Source: Streptomyces sp. S3(2020) (GTDB lineage Bacteria > Actinomycetota > Actinomycetes > Streptomycetales > Streptomycetaceae). Taken from it: a stretch of 51,282 bases of DNA. The translations under genes and the position numbers were made by a program. The stretch spans positions 1-51,282 of the forward strand of contig NZ_JABERD010000058.1 of NCBI RefSeq assembly GCF_013044505.1, written 5' to 3'. The notes under the pieces were generated by a model. The model searched no databases. It was given only the letters and a program-made list of their open reading frames with translations, and was not told the origin of the DNA. Position 1 is the first letter of the stretch. Each line of letters starts with the position of its first letter. Below are positions 24,966 through 32,999 of the stretch, one piece after another.

Positions 24966-26624
24966 ATGGAACTCGCCACTCCGCCACCGGCGGCGCGGGC
25001 CCCTGTCGCCTGGTACGGCTGGTGGCTGATGCCACTGGCCTTGGGAGGCGGGACGGTTGCCGCCACGTTCATGAGCTCGGACCGCATCACCGCGGCCGTG
25101 GCCGGCGCCGCCGCGACGGCGGCGGGCTCCGTGTGCGTCCGGCTCCTGATCCGCACCCGCAAGGAGTTGCGGCGGGCCGAGGGATCCTTCCGTACCTCGC
25201 AGGCCGAGCACTCCCAGCAGTGGCAGCAGCATGTGGGCCAACTGGAGCGGAAGTTCGCCGCCGAGTACACCGCCCAGGACCTCCGGCTCGGCGAACAGTC
25301 CGCCGCCTACGAGTCCCAGCTCGCCGAGCAGGCGCGCGCCTATGAGCAGCGGCTGGCCGACCAGGCCGCCTCGTACGAGTCCCAGCTCGCCGACCGGGCC
25401 GAGATCTGGCAGGAGCAGCTGGCGCACCAGCTGTCCGCGGTCGCCCGGCTCGCCGACGAGCAACTCCCGCAGGCGCTGGAGCAGTTGCGGGCCGGCGATG
25501 CCATCGACGACCTGCTGCCGGCCACCAACCAGTGCGCCAAGGTGAGCGCCGAGCTCCAGGCCGAGCTGCGCAAGGTCCTCAGGACCTCGCTGATCGGTGT
25601 GGAGCAGGAGTTCGACCGCTCGACCTCCGCCGAGCAGGCCGTGATCAGCATCGGCAACCGTATCCATGTGCTGACCAGCAAGCTCCGTGGCCGTCTGCAC
25701 GAGATGCAGGGCGAGCACGGCCGGCTGCCCTCCGTGGCACGCGGCCTGATGGAGCTCGACCAGGAGATCGGCCCCGCCGACTGTCTCGCCGCCAGCATCG
25801 GTGTGCTGGGCGGCTCGGACCGGCCCGGCCGGCAGTGGCAGGAGCCCCAGCGGCTGCTCAGCGTGGTCCGCGGCGGCATCGGCCGTATCAAGGAGTTCCA
25901 GCGGGTCGACGTACGCCATCTGCCCGAACTCGGCGTCGACGGCGGGCTGGTGGACCACCTCACGCTGATCTTCGCCCATCTCCTGGACAACGCGGCCCGC
26001 TACTCGCCGCCCACCGAGCCGGTGATCGTCTCCGGCAAGGAGGTGCCCAACGGCGTCGGCATCGAGATCCAGGACTCCGGCAAGGGCCTGAGCGAGGAGA
26101 AGAAGCTCGAGGCCGAGCAGGCGCTCACCGGCACCGGAGCCGGACCGGGTCTCGGCGGCATCACCGAGGACGCCACCATCGGCCTCCGGGTCGTCGGCAT
26201 CCTGGCCCGCCGCTACGGCATCCGCGTCACCTTCGCGGACTCGCCCTGGCTCGGTACCTCGGTGGTCGTGGTGGTCCCGCACAAGTACTTCAGCCCGCTG
26301 CCCGCGGCAGCACCGGTGGCGCAGACCGCCGCGCCCGCGCCCGCCCCCGCCAGGGGAACGGCCCCGCAGGCGACCGCCGAAGAAGCGGCGGACACCACAC
26401 CCGGTGGACTGCCCCGGCGCCGCAGCAGACGCGGTGAGGAGCCCCGGCAGCAGCCGGCCGAGCGCACCGAGCGGACCGCGGGGGCGAGTGCCTTCGCCGT
26501 CCCCCCGGACGCGTCGTTCGCCGGTCTTGCCGCGTTCGCCACCGCCGGCCGCGAGCCCGAGGAGGCGGCCGGACAGGCCGACGGCCGCGAGTCCACCGAG
26601 CACCGCACTGAAGAGAGCGACTAG
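24966..26624 (+). CDS. cvnA: Conservon sensor kinase-like protein CvnA
   Basis: A 552-residue protein. Two N-terminal membrane segments (about 15-60) are followed by a long coiled coil of QSAAYESQLAEQ-like repeats. The GHKL ATPase region has N-box HLLDNAARYSPP, DSGKGL and GLRVVGILARRYG, and a Pro/Ala-rich tail follows. There is no clear phospho-acceptor H-box, as usual in CvnA. It is the membrane part of the G-protein-coupled-receptor-like conservon system. ATG 24966 is preferred over ATG 24960, which overlaps the RBS. Confidence 0.9.
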   Translation: MELATPPPAARAPVAWYGWWLMPLALGGGTVAATFMSSDRITAAVAGAAATAAGSVCVRLLIRTRKELRRAEGSFRTSQAEHSQQWQQHVGQLERKFAAEYTAQDLRLGEQSAAYESQLAEQARAYEQRLADQAASYESQLADRAEIWQEQLAHQLSAVARLADEQLPQALEQLRAGDAIDDLLPATNQCAKVSAELQAELRKVLRTSLIGVEQEFDRSTSAEQAVISIGNRIHVLTSKLRGRLHEMQGEHGRLPSVARGLMELDQEIGPADCLAASIGVLGGSDRPGRQWQEPQRLLSVVRGGIGRIKEFQRVDVRHLPELGVDGGLVDHLTLIFAHLLDNAARYSPPTEPVIVSGKEVPNGVGIEIQDSGKGLSEEKKLEAEQALTGTGAGPGLGGITEDATIGLRVVGILARRYGIRVTFADSPWLGTSVVVVVPHKYFSPLPAAAPVAQTAAPAPAPARGTAPQATAEEAADTTPGGLPRRRSRRGEEPRQQPAERTERTAGASAFAVPPDASFAGLAAFATAGREPEEAAGQADGRESTEHRTEESD

Positions 26625-26629
26625 TCCAC

Positions 26630-27049
26630 ATGACGCAACAGGGAACCGACGTGAGCTGGGCGCTCCGCGACCTCGTGGAGTCCATCCCGGAGATCCGCTT
26701 CGCCCTCGTGGCCTCCAGCGACGGCAAGGCCATCACCTCCTTCGGCGCCGAGGACCCCGACGACGTGGACCGCTTCGCCGCGGTGGTGGCCGGCCTCCAG
26801 GCGCTGGCCCAGCCGGTCGCCGAGCAGTTCACCCGGCCCGCCGGACAGCGCGGACAGCTGCGGCTGGCGATGATCGAGGTCGACGGCGGACACCTCTTCG
26901 TCGTGCGCGCGGGTGTGGAGACCTACCTCGGTGTGCTCGCCCGTGAGGGCCTCGACCAAGGCCTGCTCGGACACCAGATGAGGGACCTGGCCCGCAGGAT
27001 GGGCGAGCTCCTCGGCACCTCTCCGCGCCTGGAGGAGCACTCTGGATGA
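26630..27049 (+). CDS. cvnB: Conservon roadblock/LC7 protein CvnB
   Basis: A 139-residue roadblock-fold protein: SWALRDLVESIPEIRFALVASSDGKAI, DRFAAVVAGLQALAQ and RLAMIEVDGGHLFVVRAG. Such proteins are GTPase-activating or platform partners of small GTPases (MglB-like). It starts 6 bp after cvnA, and its stop overlaps the cvnC ATG (ATGA, 27046-27049). Confidence 0.95.
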   Translation: MTQQGTDVSWALRDLVESIPEIRFALVASSDGKAITSFGAEDPDDVDRFAAVVAGLQALAQPVAEQFTRPAGQRGQLRLAMIEVDGGHLFVVRAGVETYLGVLAREGLDQGLLGHQMRDLARRMGELLGTSPRLEEHSG

Positions 27050-27417
27050 GTGCTCCTTCCGGGCCCACGGATCCGTCCGGTCTCGAGCGTTACTACGTCC
27101 TCACCGGGGGACGCAGCGGACCGGGCGGTTCGGCGTCGAGCCTCGACGTGGCGACCCTCATCGTCTCCCGCACCGCCCCCGTCCCAGGACTTCAGCACGA
27201 GCACGAGGAGATCCTCCGGCGCTGCCGCGAACCGCTGTCGGTGGCCGAACTAGCCGCCTACCTGGGACTGCCCTTCAACATTCTCGCGGTGCTGCTGACG
27301 GACCTGCTGGAGGCGGACCGCGTGGAAGCCCGTGACCCCGTCCCGGCGCACGACGCCCGCCGCGGGCCCGACCTCGCGCTCCTTGAGGAGGTACTCAGTG
27401 GACTTGAACGGCTTTGA
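27046..27417 (+). CDS. cvnC: Conservon DUF742 protein CvnC
   Basis: A 123-residue DUF742 protein. YYVLTGGRSGP near residue 11 is the family signature. A winged-helix-like segment (HEHEEILRRCREPLSVAELAAYLGLPFNILAVLLTDLLEADRVEA) follows. It is coupled to cvnB by a 4-bp overlap, and its end overlaps cvnD by about 20 bp. It probably forms part of the Cvn complex at the membrane. Confidence 0.95.
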   Translation: MSAPSGPTDPSGLERYYVLTGGRSGPGGSASSLDVATLIVSRTAPVPGLQHEHEEILRRCREPLSVAELAAYLGLPFNILAVLLTDLLEADRVEARDPVPAHDARRGPDLALLEEVLSGLERL

Positions 27418-28003
27418 CCGGCTCGGCCGGCCGGACGACGGGGGAACCCGCTCGGTCAAGGTGATGATCGCCGGCGGATTCGGCACCGGGAAGACCACGC
27501 TGGTCGGCTCGGTGAGCGACATCAAGCCGCTCACCACCGAGGAGACCCTCACCGAGGCCAGCGCCGGCGACGACCACCTCATCGGAGTCGCCGACAAGAC
27601 GGAGACCACCGTCAGCCTGGACTTCGGCAAGATCAGCCTCAACGACAGCCTGATGCTGTACCTGTTCGGCACCCCGGGCCAGGAGCGGTTCTGGTTCCTG
27701 TGGAACGGCCTGTTCAAGGGAGCGCTCGGCGCCGTCGTCCTGGTCGACACCCGGCGCCTGGCCTCCAGCTTCCGGGCGATCGAGGAGATGGAGCGGCAGA
27801 ACGTCCCCTTCGTCGTCGCCCTGAACATCTTCCCGGACTCCCGGCACTATCCGGTCGAGGAGATCCGGGACGCCCTGGACATCCCCCCGCACATCCCGGT
27901 CGTGGCCTGCGACGCCCGTGACCGGGCCTCCAGCCGTGACGTACTGATCGCCCTGATACGTCATGTGAAGGACCGCTCCGTCGTCGCTCTGGAGCCCAGA
28001 TGA
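27398..28003 (+). CDS. cvnD: Conservon small GTPase CvnD
   Basis: A 201-residue Ras-like GTPase. Its P-loop is GGFGTGKTT (about residues 26-34) and its G3 is LFGTPGQERFWFLW. The guanine-specificity motif is degenerate (ALNIFPDS in place of NKxD), as is usual in this family. Start GTG 27398 lies inside the end of cvnC. It is the switch protein of the conservon. The frame also opens further upstream at 27332, but that would lie wholly in cvnC. Confidence 0.95.
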   Translation: MDLNGFDRLGRPDDGGTRSVKVMIAGGFGTGKTTLVGSVSDIKPLTTEETLTEASAGDDHLIGVADKTETTVSLDFGKISLNDSLMLYLFGTPGQERFWFLWNGLFKGALGAVVLVDTRRLASSFRAIEEMERQNVPFVVALNIFPDSRHYPVEEIRDALDIPPHIPVVACDARDRASSRDVLIALIRHVKDRSVVALEPR

Positions 28004-29250
28004 ACGACCAGACCCCGAACGGTCCCGACGCGCCCCGCGGGTGCCCCGTCGCGCACGGCGGGGCGGAACTCACGCGGCTGTACGGCCCGGACGCGGCCAC
28101 CGACCCGCAGGCCCTCTACGAGCGGCTGCGCAAGGAGCACGGCTCCGTCGCACCGGTGCTCCTGGAGGGTGACGTTCCCGCCTGGCTGGTGCTCGGCTAC
28201 CGCGACAACCGGCGGGTGCTGGACAACCCCCGTCAGTTCAGCCGGGACGCCCGTATCTGGCGGGACTGGCGGGAGGGCCGGATCGCGGAGACCTCGCCGC
28301 TGGTGCCGATGCTGGGCTGGCGCCCCGACTGCGTCTCCCAGGACGGCGAGCCGCACCGCAGGCTGCGCGGCGCGGTCACCGACGGACTGCTGGCCGCCTC
28401 CAGCCGCGGCATCCGGCGGCACGCCACGTACTTCGCGAACCAGCAGATCGACGTGTTCGCCGACACCGGGCGCGCCGACCTGGTGGCCGACTACGCCGAG
28501 CACCTGCCGATGCTGGTGCTGACCCGGATCCTGGGCCTTCCCAAGGCGGACGGGCTCCGTCTGATCGAGTCGTGCGCCCAGGTCTTCAAGGGCGGCGAGG
28601 GCGCCCTCGTGCACAACGGCCACATCATGCAGATCCTGGGCGAACTCGCCGCGCGCAAGCGGGTCGAGCCGGGTGCGGACTTCACCACCGCCCTGCTGGA
28701 GCACCCGGCGGCGCTGGACGAGGACGAGGTCGTCAGCCATCTGCGTCTGGTGCTGATCGCCGCCCACACCACGACCAGCAACCTGCTGGCCCGGGTGCTC
28801 CAGCTGGTCCTGAGCGACGCGGAGCGGCTGTCCGGGCTGATCAGCGGTCAGCTGAACGTGTCCGCCGTGGTGGAGGAGGTCATGTGGAACACCCCGCCGC
28901 TGGCTGTCCTGCCAGGGCGGTTCGCCACCAGTGAACTGGAGCTCGGCGGGCACGGCATCGAGGAGGGCGACCTGCTCCTGCTCGGCCTCGCCCCGGGCAA
29001 CGTCGACCCGGAGATACGACCCGACGACGGCGTGGCGGTCCAGGGCAACCAGTCGCACCTGGCCTTCAGCTCCGGTCCGCACGAATGCCCCGGGCAGAAC
29101 ATCGGCCAGTCCATCATCGAGGTCGGCGTGAACGTCCTGCTGCACCGGCTGACGGGCCTGCGCCTGACCGTACCGCCGGAGGAACTCAGCTCGACTGCCT
29201 CCACATGGGAGTTCCGGCTGGACACTCTGCCGGTCGAGTTCACCGTCTAG
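28000..29250 (+). CDS. Conservon-linked cytochrome P450, CYP157-like with ExxW
   Basis: A 416-residue P450. It has I-helix AAHTTT and heme loop SSGPHECPGQ with Cys363. The K-helix reads VVEEVMWNTPP, so the universal ExxR is ExxW (E293, W296). CYP157 members of Streptomyces conservons are known to lack the Arg. The ATG overlaps the cvnD stop (ATGA, 28000-28003), so the P450 is part of the conservon, as with rarE in the rar/cvn9 set. A regulatory or sensor role for the heme is possible. Confidence 0.85.
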   Translation: MNDQTPNGPDAPRGCPVAHGGAELTRLYGPDAATDPQALYERLRKEHGSVAPVLLEGDVPAWLVLGYRDNRRVLDNPRQFSRDARIWRDWREGRIAETSPLVPMLGWRPDCVSQDGEPHRRLRGAVTDGLLAASSRGIRRHATYFANQQIDVFADTGRADLVADYAEHLPMLVLTRILGLPKADGLRLIESCAQVFKGGEGALVHNGHIMQILGELAARKRVEPGADFTTALLEHPAALDEDEVVSHLRLVLIAAHTTTSNLLARVLQLVLSDAERLSGLISGQLNVSAVVEEVMWNTPPLAVLPGRFATSELELGGHGIEEGDLLLLGLAPGNVDPEIRPDDGVAVQGNQSHLAFSSGPHECPGQNIGQSIIEVGVNVLLHRLTGLRLTVPPEELSSTASTWEFRLDTLPVEFTV

Positions 29251-29266
29251 GCCACGCCAGGGGCCA

Positions 29267-29293
29267 CTGCCCGGCCGGTTTCCGGCCGGGCAG
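29267..29293. terminator. Strong bidirectional terminator hairpin
   Basis: CTGCCCGGCCGG, a TTT loop and CCGGCCGGGCAG form a perfect 12-bp stem, between the conservon P450 stop and the convergent stop at 29321. Confidence 0.85.
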
Positions 29294-29320
29294 CGTCGTC
29301 CAGGGGAAAGGACCGGCTCG

Positions 29321-31039
29321 TCAGCCGTCGAGCCAGTCGCCTTCGACACCGGTGGGACGGAATCCGGTGGCGTTCCAGAGGAAGTGCGGGTGGGCGCCCG
29401 CGAACATGTAGGCGAGCAGTGCGGTGTCCTCCCTTCCGGTCCGAGGGTCGTGCAGGGTGTGGAACCTCTCGGATCCGACCACGCCGGAGTCTTCCTGGAC
29501 CTCACGGGCGCGGGCCGGGGAGGGCGCGGCGCCGGATGCCTCCACGGCGGCTATGTAGGTGCGGCGCAGGATCTCCCACGCGCTGTCGATGTCGCCGTAC
29601 CAGGGTCCGTGCAGTGCTTCGAAGGCGTGCAGTTCGGCGTCGAAGAGGGGCCAGGTCCGGGGGTACTGGTCCCGGCAGCGTGCGGACAGCTCGGCGGCCC
29701 GGGTGCTCAGTGCCGGTGCGGTGGGCCGCGGGGCGATGGTGAGGGTGGTGCCCTCGGTGAGGATGCCGGTGCACGGATTGGGCTGGAGGTCGCAGAGCGG
29801 GCACCCCTCGGCCGGGGGGAGGCCCTGGGTGATGCCGTCGAACCACAGGGCGTGGCGGCCCGTGAGCCCCATCCAGGTGATGGTGGTGGTCATCAGCCAG
29901 GTGTTCCACATCGGCTCGTGCGCCTCGGGCATGCAGCCGTACTTGACGAGGGCTATGGCGCAGGCGGCGTAGAGGGCCTTGGTGTGGGTGGGCATCGCGG
30001 CGAGCCAGAAGTTGCTGATCTCGCCGGTGAGCGAGTCGGCTCGCACATCGGTCATGTCGTCGATGACACGGCACAGCAGGAGGGAGGCGAGGTTCTCCTC
30101 CTGCCAGAGTTCGGTGTCGGGTGCGACGTGCCAGAACAGGCAGTCCAGCATCTGGAGGAGCGAGTAGGTGCTCTGGGTGAGCGGGTTGCCCTGGGGAAGC
30201 GTGACCCTGCCCGAGGCGTGCTCGCGGAGCCAGTACTCGTCGACGGATCGCTTGTGGGCCGCGAAGAGTCCGCTGACCAGGGCCCGTGCGCTGTTGGTGC
30301 TGAAGTTCTCGGCCAGGCGGCCCGCGATGTGCTGGGTGAGGCGCGTGGCGTCGATGGTGTCGATCACGCGTTTGTATTCGTGGAAGACGAGGATGTCGTC
30401 CTCGAAGCGGTGGCGGTGGCCCATGTCCCGTTCGAGGTCGTTCAACTGCCGGGTCCAGGACCAGCCACCGGTCAGGACGCTGTCGAGTTCCCGGCGATGC
30501 GGCCAGGTCTTGACGGCCAGGGGGCGACCGGCGCTCTGCCGCCAGTCGTAGTCGCCCAGGGTGCGTGCGGGAGGCGTGGGCAGCCGACGGCACAGCGGGC
30601 AGGCGCAGGCGGCGGTGAGCTCCTCCTCGTGCGGCGGGGCGAGTGCCCGGCTCCGCCAAGCTTCCTCCAGCATCGTGCAGGTCAGCCGGCAGATCTCGAC
30701 ATCGGTGCCGACCTGGGGGAAGGCCTCCTCGATCAGACGCAGATCGGCGTCGAGGCGGCTCAGCCTGGCGTGACCCTCCTCGTCGGGCGGGAGGTACGAG
30801 GGCTGCGCCAGCCGGAAGGCTCCCTCCACATGGAGCGTGGTGCCCCGGTGGCCGGATCCGAGTGCGTCCAGGCGCTGCCGGGCGGCGTTCTGGGACCTTC
30901 GGTACTGCTCCGTGCTCCCCTTGATACGTTCCCCCATGAGGCGGGCCAGGGCGTTCCCCGCCTCCGAGGGCTGGAGCGGGGCGTTCGGCTGCTCCGGATC
31001 TCTGCTGACGGGGAGGCCGAGGGTGACGTCCTGAGGCAT
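29321..31039 (-). CDS. Uncharacterised all-alpha protein with isoprenoid-synthase-like Asp-rich motifs
   Basis: A 572-residue soluble, mostly helical protein. VIDDMTDVRADSLTGE (D327, D328, D331, D335) closely follows the second Asp-rich motif of prenyltransferases (DDxxDxxxD, then G[K/E]). An earlier FEDDILVFHEYKR (212-224) could be the first. Two CPLC motifs (147-150, 413-416), the second with C423, suggest a metal site. Start ATG 31039 is behind AAAGGAA. Residues upstream in the same frame look non-coding. It is convergent with the conservon across a strong terminator. I do not recognise the family, and a terpene-synthase-like fold is an inference. Confidence 0.5.
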   Translation of the reverse strand: MPQDVTLGLPVSRDPEQPNAPLQPSEAGNALARLMGERIKGSTEQYRRSQNAARQRLDALGSGHRGTTLHVEGAFRLAQPSYLPPDEEGHARLSRLDADLRLIEEAFPQVGTDVEICRLTCTMLEEAWRSRALAPPHEEELTAACACPLCRRLPTPPARTLGDYDWRQSAGRPLAVKTWPHRRELDSVLTGGWSWTRQLNDLERDMGHRHRFEDDILVFHEYKRVIDTIDATRLTQHIAGRLAENFSTNSARALVSGLFAAHKRSVDEYWLREHASGRVTLPQGNPLTQSTYSLLQMLDCLFWHVAPDTELWQEENLASLLLCRVIDDMTDVRADSLTGEISNFWLAAMPTHTKALYAACAIALVKYGCMPEAHEPMWNTWLMTTTITWMGLTGRHALWFDGITQGLPPAEGCPLCDLQPNPCTGILTEGTTLTIAPRPTAPALSTRAAELSARCRDQYPRTWPLFDAELHAFEALHGPWYGDIDSAWEILRRTYIAAVEASGAAPSPARAREVQEDSGVVGSERFHTLHDPRTGREDTALLAYMFAGAHPHFLWNATGFRPTGVEGDWLDG

Positions 31040-31219
31040 GTGGTTCCTTTCGGGAGACGGCGCGCAGAGCCCCCCGCCCCTGCGGGCATGGGCGGCAGGG
31101 GAACCGCCCACACGCTCGAACTCCACTCCACGGTAAGGAAGTTGAACCGAAAAGCGGAACGAGACTCCCCAGAGCGTAAATGATCTACGCCGCACCCCGG
31201 TGGTGATCTCCGTTACTGC

Positions 31220-32872
31220 TCAGGCCTCTTGAGCTGCGTACACTCCCACCCCTCCCACATAGGTGAGCGCCACCCTCGTCCCCGCGACCTCCTCAAGCGG
31301 ACGGTCGAACGGGTCGCGGTCCAGGACCACCAGATCCGCCAGCGCCCCCGCACGCACCCGGCCGGAGTCGTCGAGGTGGTTCACATACGCCGAGCCCGCG
31401 GTGTACGCGGTCAACGCCTCGGTGAGACCGATGCGTTCGGCGGGCAGGAACACCGGCGCGCCCTCGCCGTCCGGGGTCACGCGGTTGACCGCGACATGGA
31501 TGCCCTCAAGCGGATCGGGGCTGCTGACGGGCCAGTCGCTGCCCGCGGCGAGCGTGGCACCGGAGCGGAGCAGGGCGCCGAATGGGTACTGCCACGCGGC
31601 CCGTTCGGGGCCCAGGAAGGGAATGGTGAGCTCGTCCATCTGCGGTTCGTGAGCCGCCCACAGGGGCTGGATGTTGGCGGTCGCGCCGAGCCGGGCGAAA
31701 CGCGGCACGTCGTCGGGGTGCACGACCTGAAGGTGCGCCAGATGGGGCCGGGTGTCGCTCGGTCCGTTGGCCTCCCGGGCGGCCTCGATCGCGTCCAGGG
31801 CGTCGCGTACGGCCCGGTCGCCCAGGGCGTGGAAGTGGCACTGGAAGCCGAGCGAGTCCAACTCGGTGACGTACTTGGGAAGTTGCCCGGGATCGATGAA
31901 GCTTGTGCCCCTGTTGGCGGTGGCACAGCCGCACTTGTCCAGATACGGGTCGAGCAGCGCTGCCGTCCCGGTCTCGGCGACCCCGTCCAGCATCAGCTTG
32001 ACCGTGCCCGCCCGGAACCGGCCGTGGCTCAACGCGGCGCGCCGCTCCACCAGTTCGGGGATCTGCTCGGCCCCGCGCTCGCGGTCCCACCACAGGGAGC
32101 CGACGACACGCGCGGTGAGCGAGCCGTCCCGGGCAGCCGTCAGATACGCGTCGGACGGGTCGTCCATACCGAGGAAGGATCCGACGAGCGCGTCCTGCCA
32201 GGCCGTGATGCCGAGGGAGTGCAGATGGCGCTGGGCGTGCAGCAGGGCGGCGAGCCGGTCGGCCGGGGTGGCCGGGGGAGTGAGGCGCCCGACCAGTTGC
32301 ATCGCGCCTTCCTGGAGCGTGCCGCTCGGCTCGCCCGAGCCCGAGCCCGAGCCCGAGGCCTGCCGGTCGATCCGCCCGTCGACCGGGTCGGGCGTGTCCC
32401 GCGTGATGCCGGCTAGTTCGAGGGCGCGGCTGTTGACCCAGGCGCCGTGATGGTCGCGGTTGGGCAGATAGACCGGCCGGTCGGGGACGACGGCGTCCAG
32501 CAGCTCCTTCGTCGGCGTACCGCCCTCGAAGGCCTCCATCGACCAGCCGCCCCCGGTGATCCACTCCCGCTCCGGATGCGCCGCCGCGTACGCGCGCACG
32601 GCGTCCACGGTCTCCTTCGCCGTCCTGGCCCGGGTCAGATCGCACTGGGTGAGCTCCAGACCGGCCGGGACCGGGTGGATGTGCGCGTCCTGGAAGCCCG
32701 GCAGCAGCAACCGCCCCGCCAGGTCGACCACTTCGGTCCGGGGCCCCTTGAGATCCAGGACCTCGTCATGTCCTACGGCGGTGATGCGGTCGCCGGTGAC
32801 GGCCACGGCGGTCGCGGTACGGCCCTCGGGGGTGAGAACGGGGCCGCCGGTGAAGAGGAGATCTGCGTACAT
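31220..32872 (-). CDS. Amidohydrolase, YtcJ-like
   Basis: A 550-residue amidohydrolase superfamily enzyme. It has an N-terminal LLPGFQDAHIHP with the HxH metal pair, FHALGDRAVRDAL, LAHLQVVHPDDV and AGSDWPVSSPDPL in the barrel, and ALTAYTAGSAYVNHLDDSGRVRAGALADLVVLD at the end. A short GSGSGSG linker sits near residue 175. Start ATG 32872 is behind AGGAACGG. The metal enzymes of this group hydrolyse exocyclic amides or imidazolones. The substrate is unknown. It follows the APC permease on the same strand, 127 bp away, so uptake and hydrolysis are probably linked. Confidence 0.85.
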   Translation of the reverse strand: MYADLLFTGGPVLTPEGRTATAVAVTGDRITAVGHDEVLDLKGPRTEVVDLAGRLLLPGFQDAHIHPVPAGLELTQCDLTRARTAKETVDAVRAYAAAHPEREWITGGGWSMEAFEGGTPTKELLDAVVPDRPVYLPNRDHHGAWVNSRALELAGITRDTPDPVDGRIDRQASGSGSGSGEPSGTLQEGAMQLVGRLTPPATPADRLAALLHAQRHLHSLGITAWQDALVGSFLGMDDPSDAYLTAARDGSLTARVVGSLWWDRERGAEQIPELVERRAALSHGRFRAGTVKLMLDGVAETGTAALLDPYLDKCGCATANRGTSFIDPGQLPKYVTELDSLGFQCHFHALGDRAVRDALDAIEAAREANGPSDTRPHLAHLQVVHPDDVPRFARLGATANIQPLWAAHEPQMDELTIPFLGPERAAWQYPFGALLRSGATLAAGSDWPVSSPDPLEGIHVAVNRVTPDGEGAPVFLPAERIGLTEALTAYTAGSAYVNHLDDSGRVRAGALADLVVLDRDPFDRPLEEVAGTRVALTYVGGVGVYAAQEA

Positions 32873-32941
32873 GTTCCGTTCCTGTGAGGTCAGTTGGGCG
32901 TGTCTGAGAGGACCGGGCGGAGTCCGATGCCGGGTGCGGAA

Positions 32942-32997
32942 GCGCCCTTTCAGGGGCGCGGGGAACTGCGCGACAAGCCCCCGCCGGCCCGCAGACG
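32942..32997. repeat. Streptomyces intergenic repeat, copy 1
   Basis: GCGCCC-TTTCAG-GGGCGC hairpin followed by GGGGAACTGCGCGACAAG, a widespread Streptomyces intergenic motif from memory. It lies directly after the permease stop, between it and the amidohydrolase gene. The hairpin may attenuate reading into the downstream gene. Confidence 0.65.
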
Positions 32998-32999
32998 AG

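Noticed and set aside
29384..31183. A 599-codon open frame on the plus strand opposite the Asp-rich protein gene
   Set aside because: The minus-strand frame has the RBS, normal GC3 bias and coherent motifs. The plus frame is a GC-driven shadow with no domain pattern.
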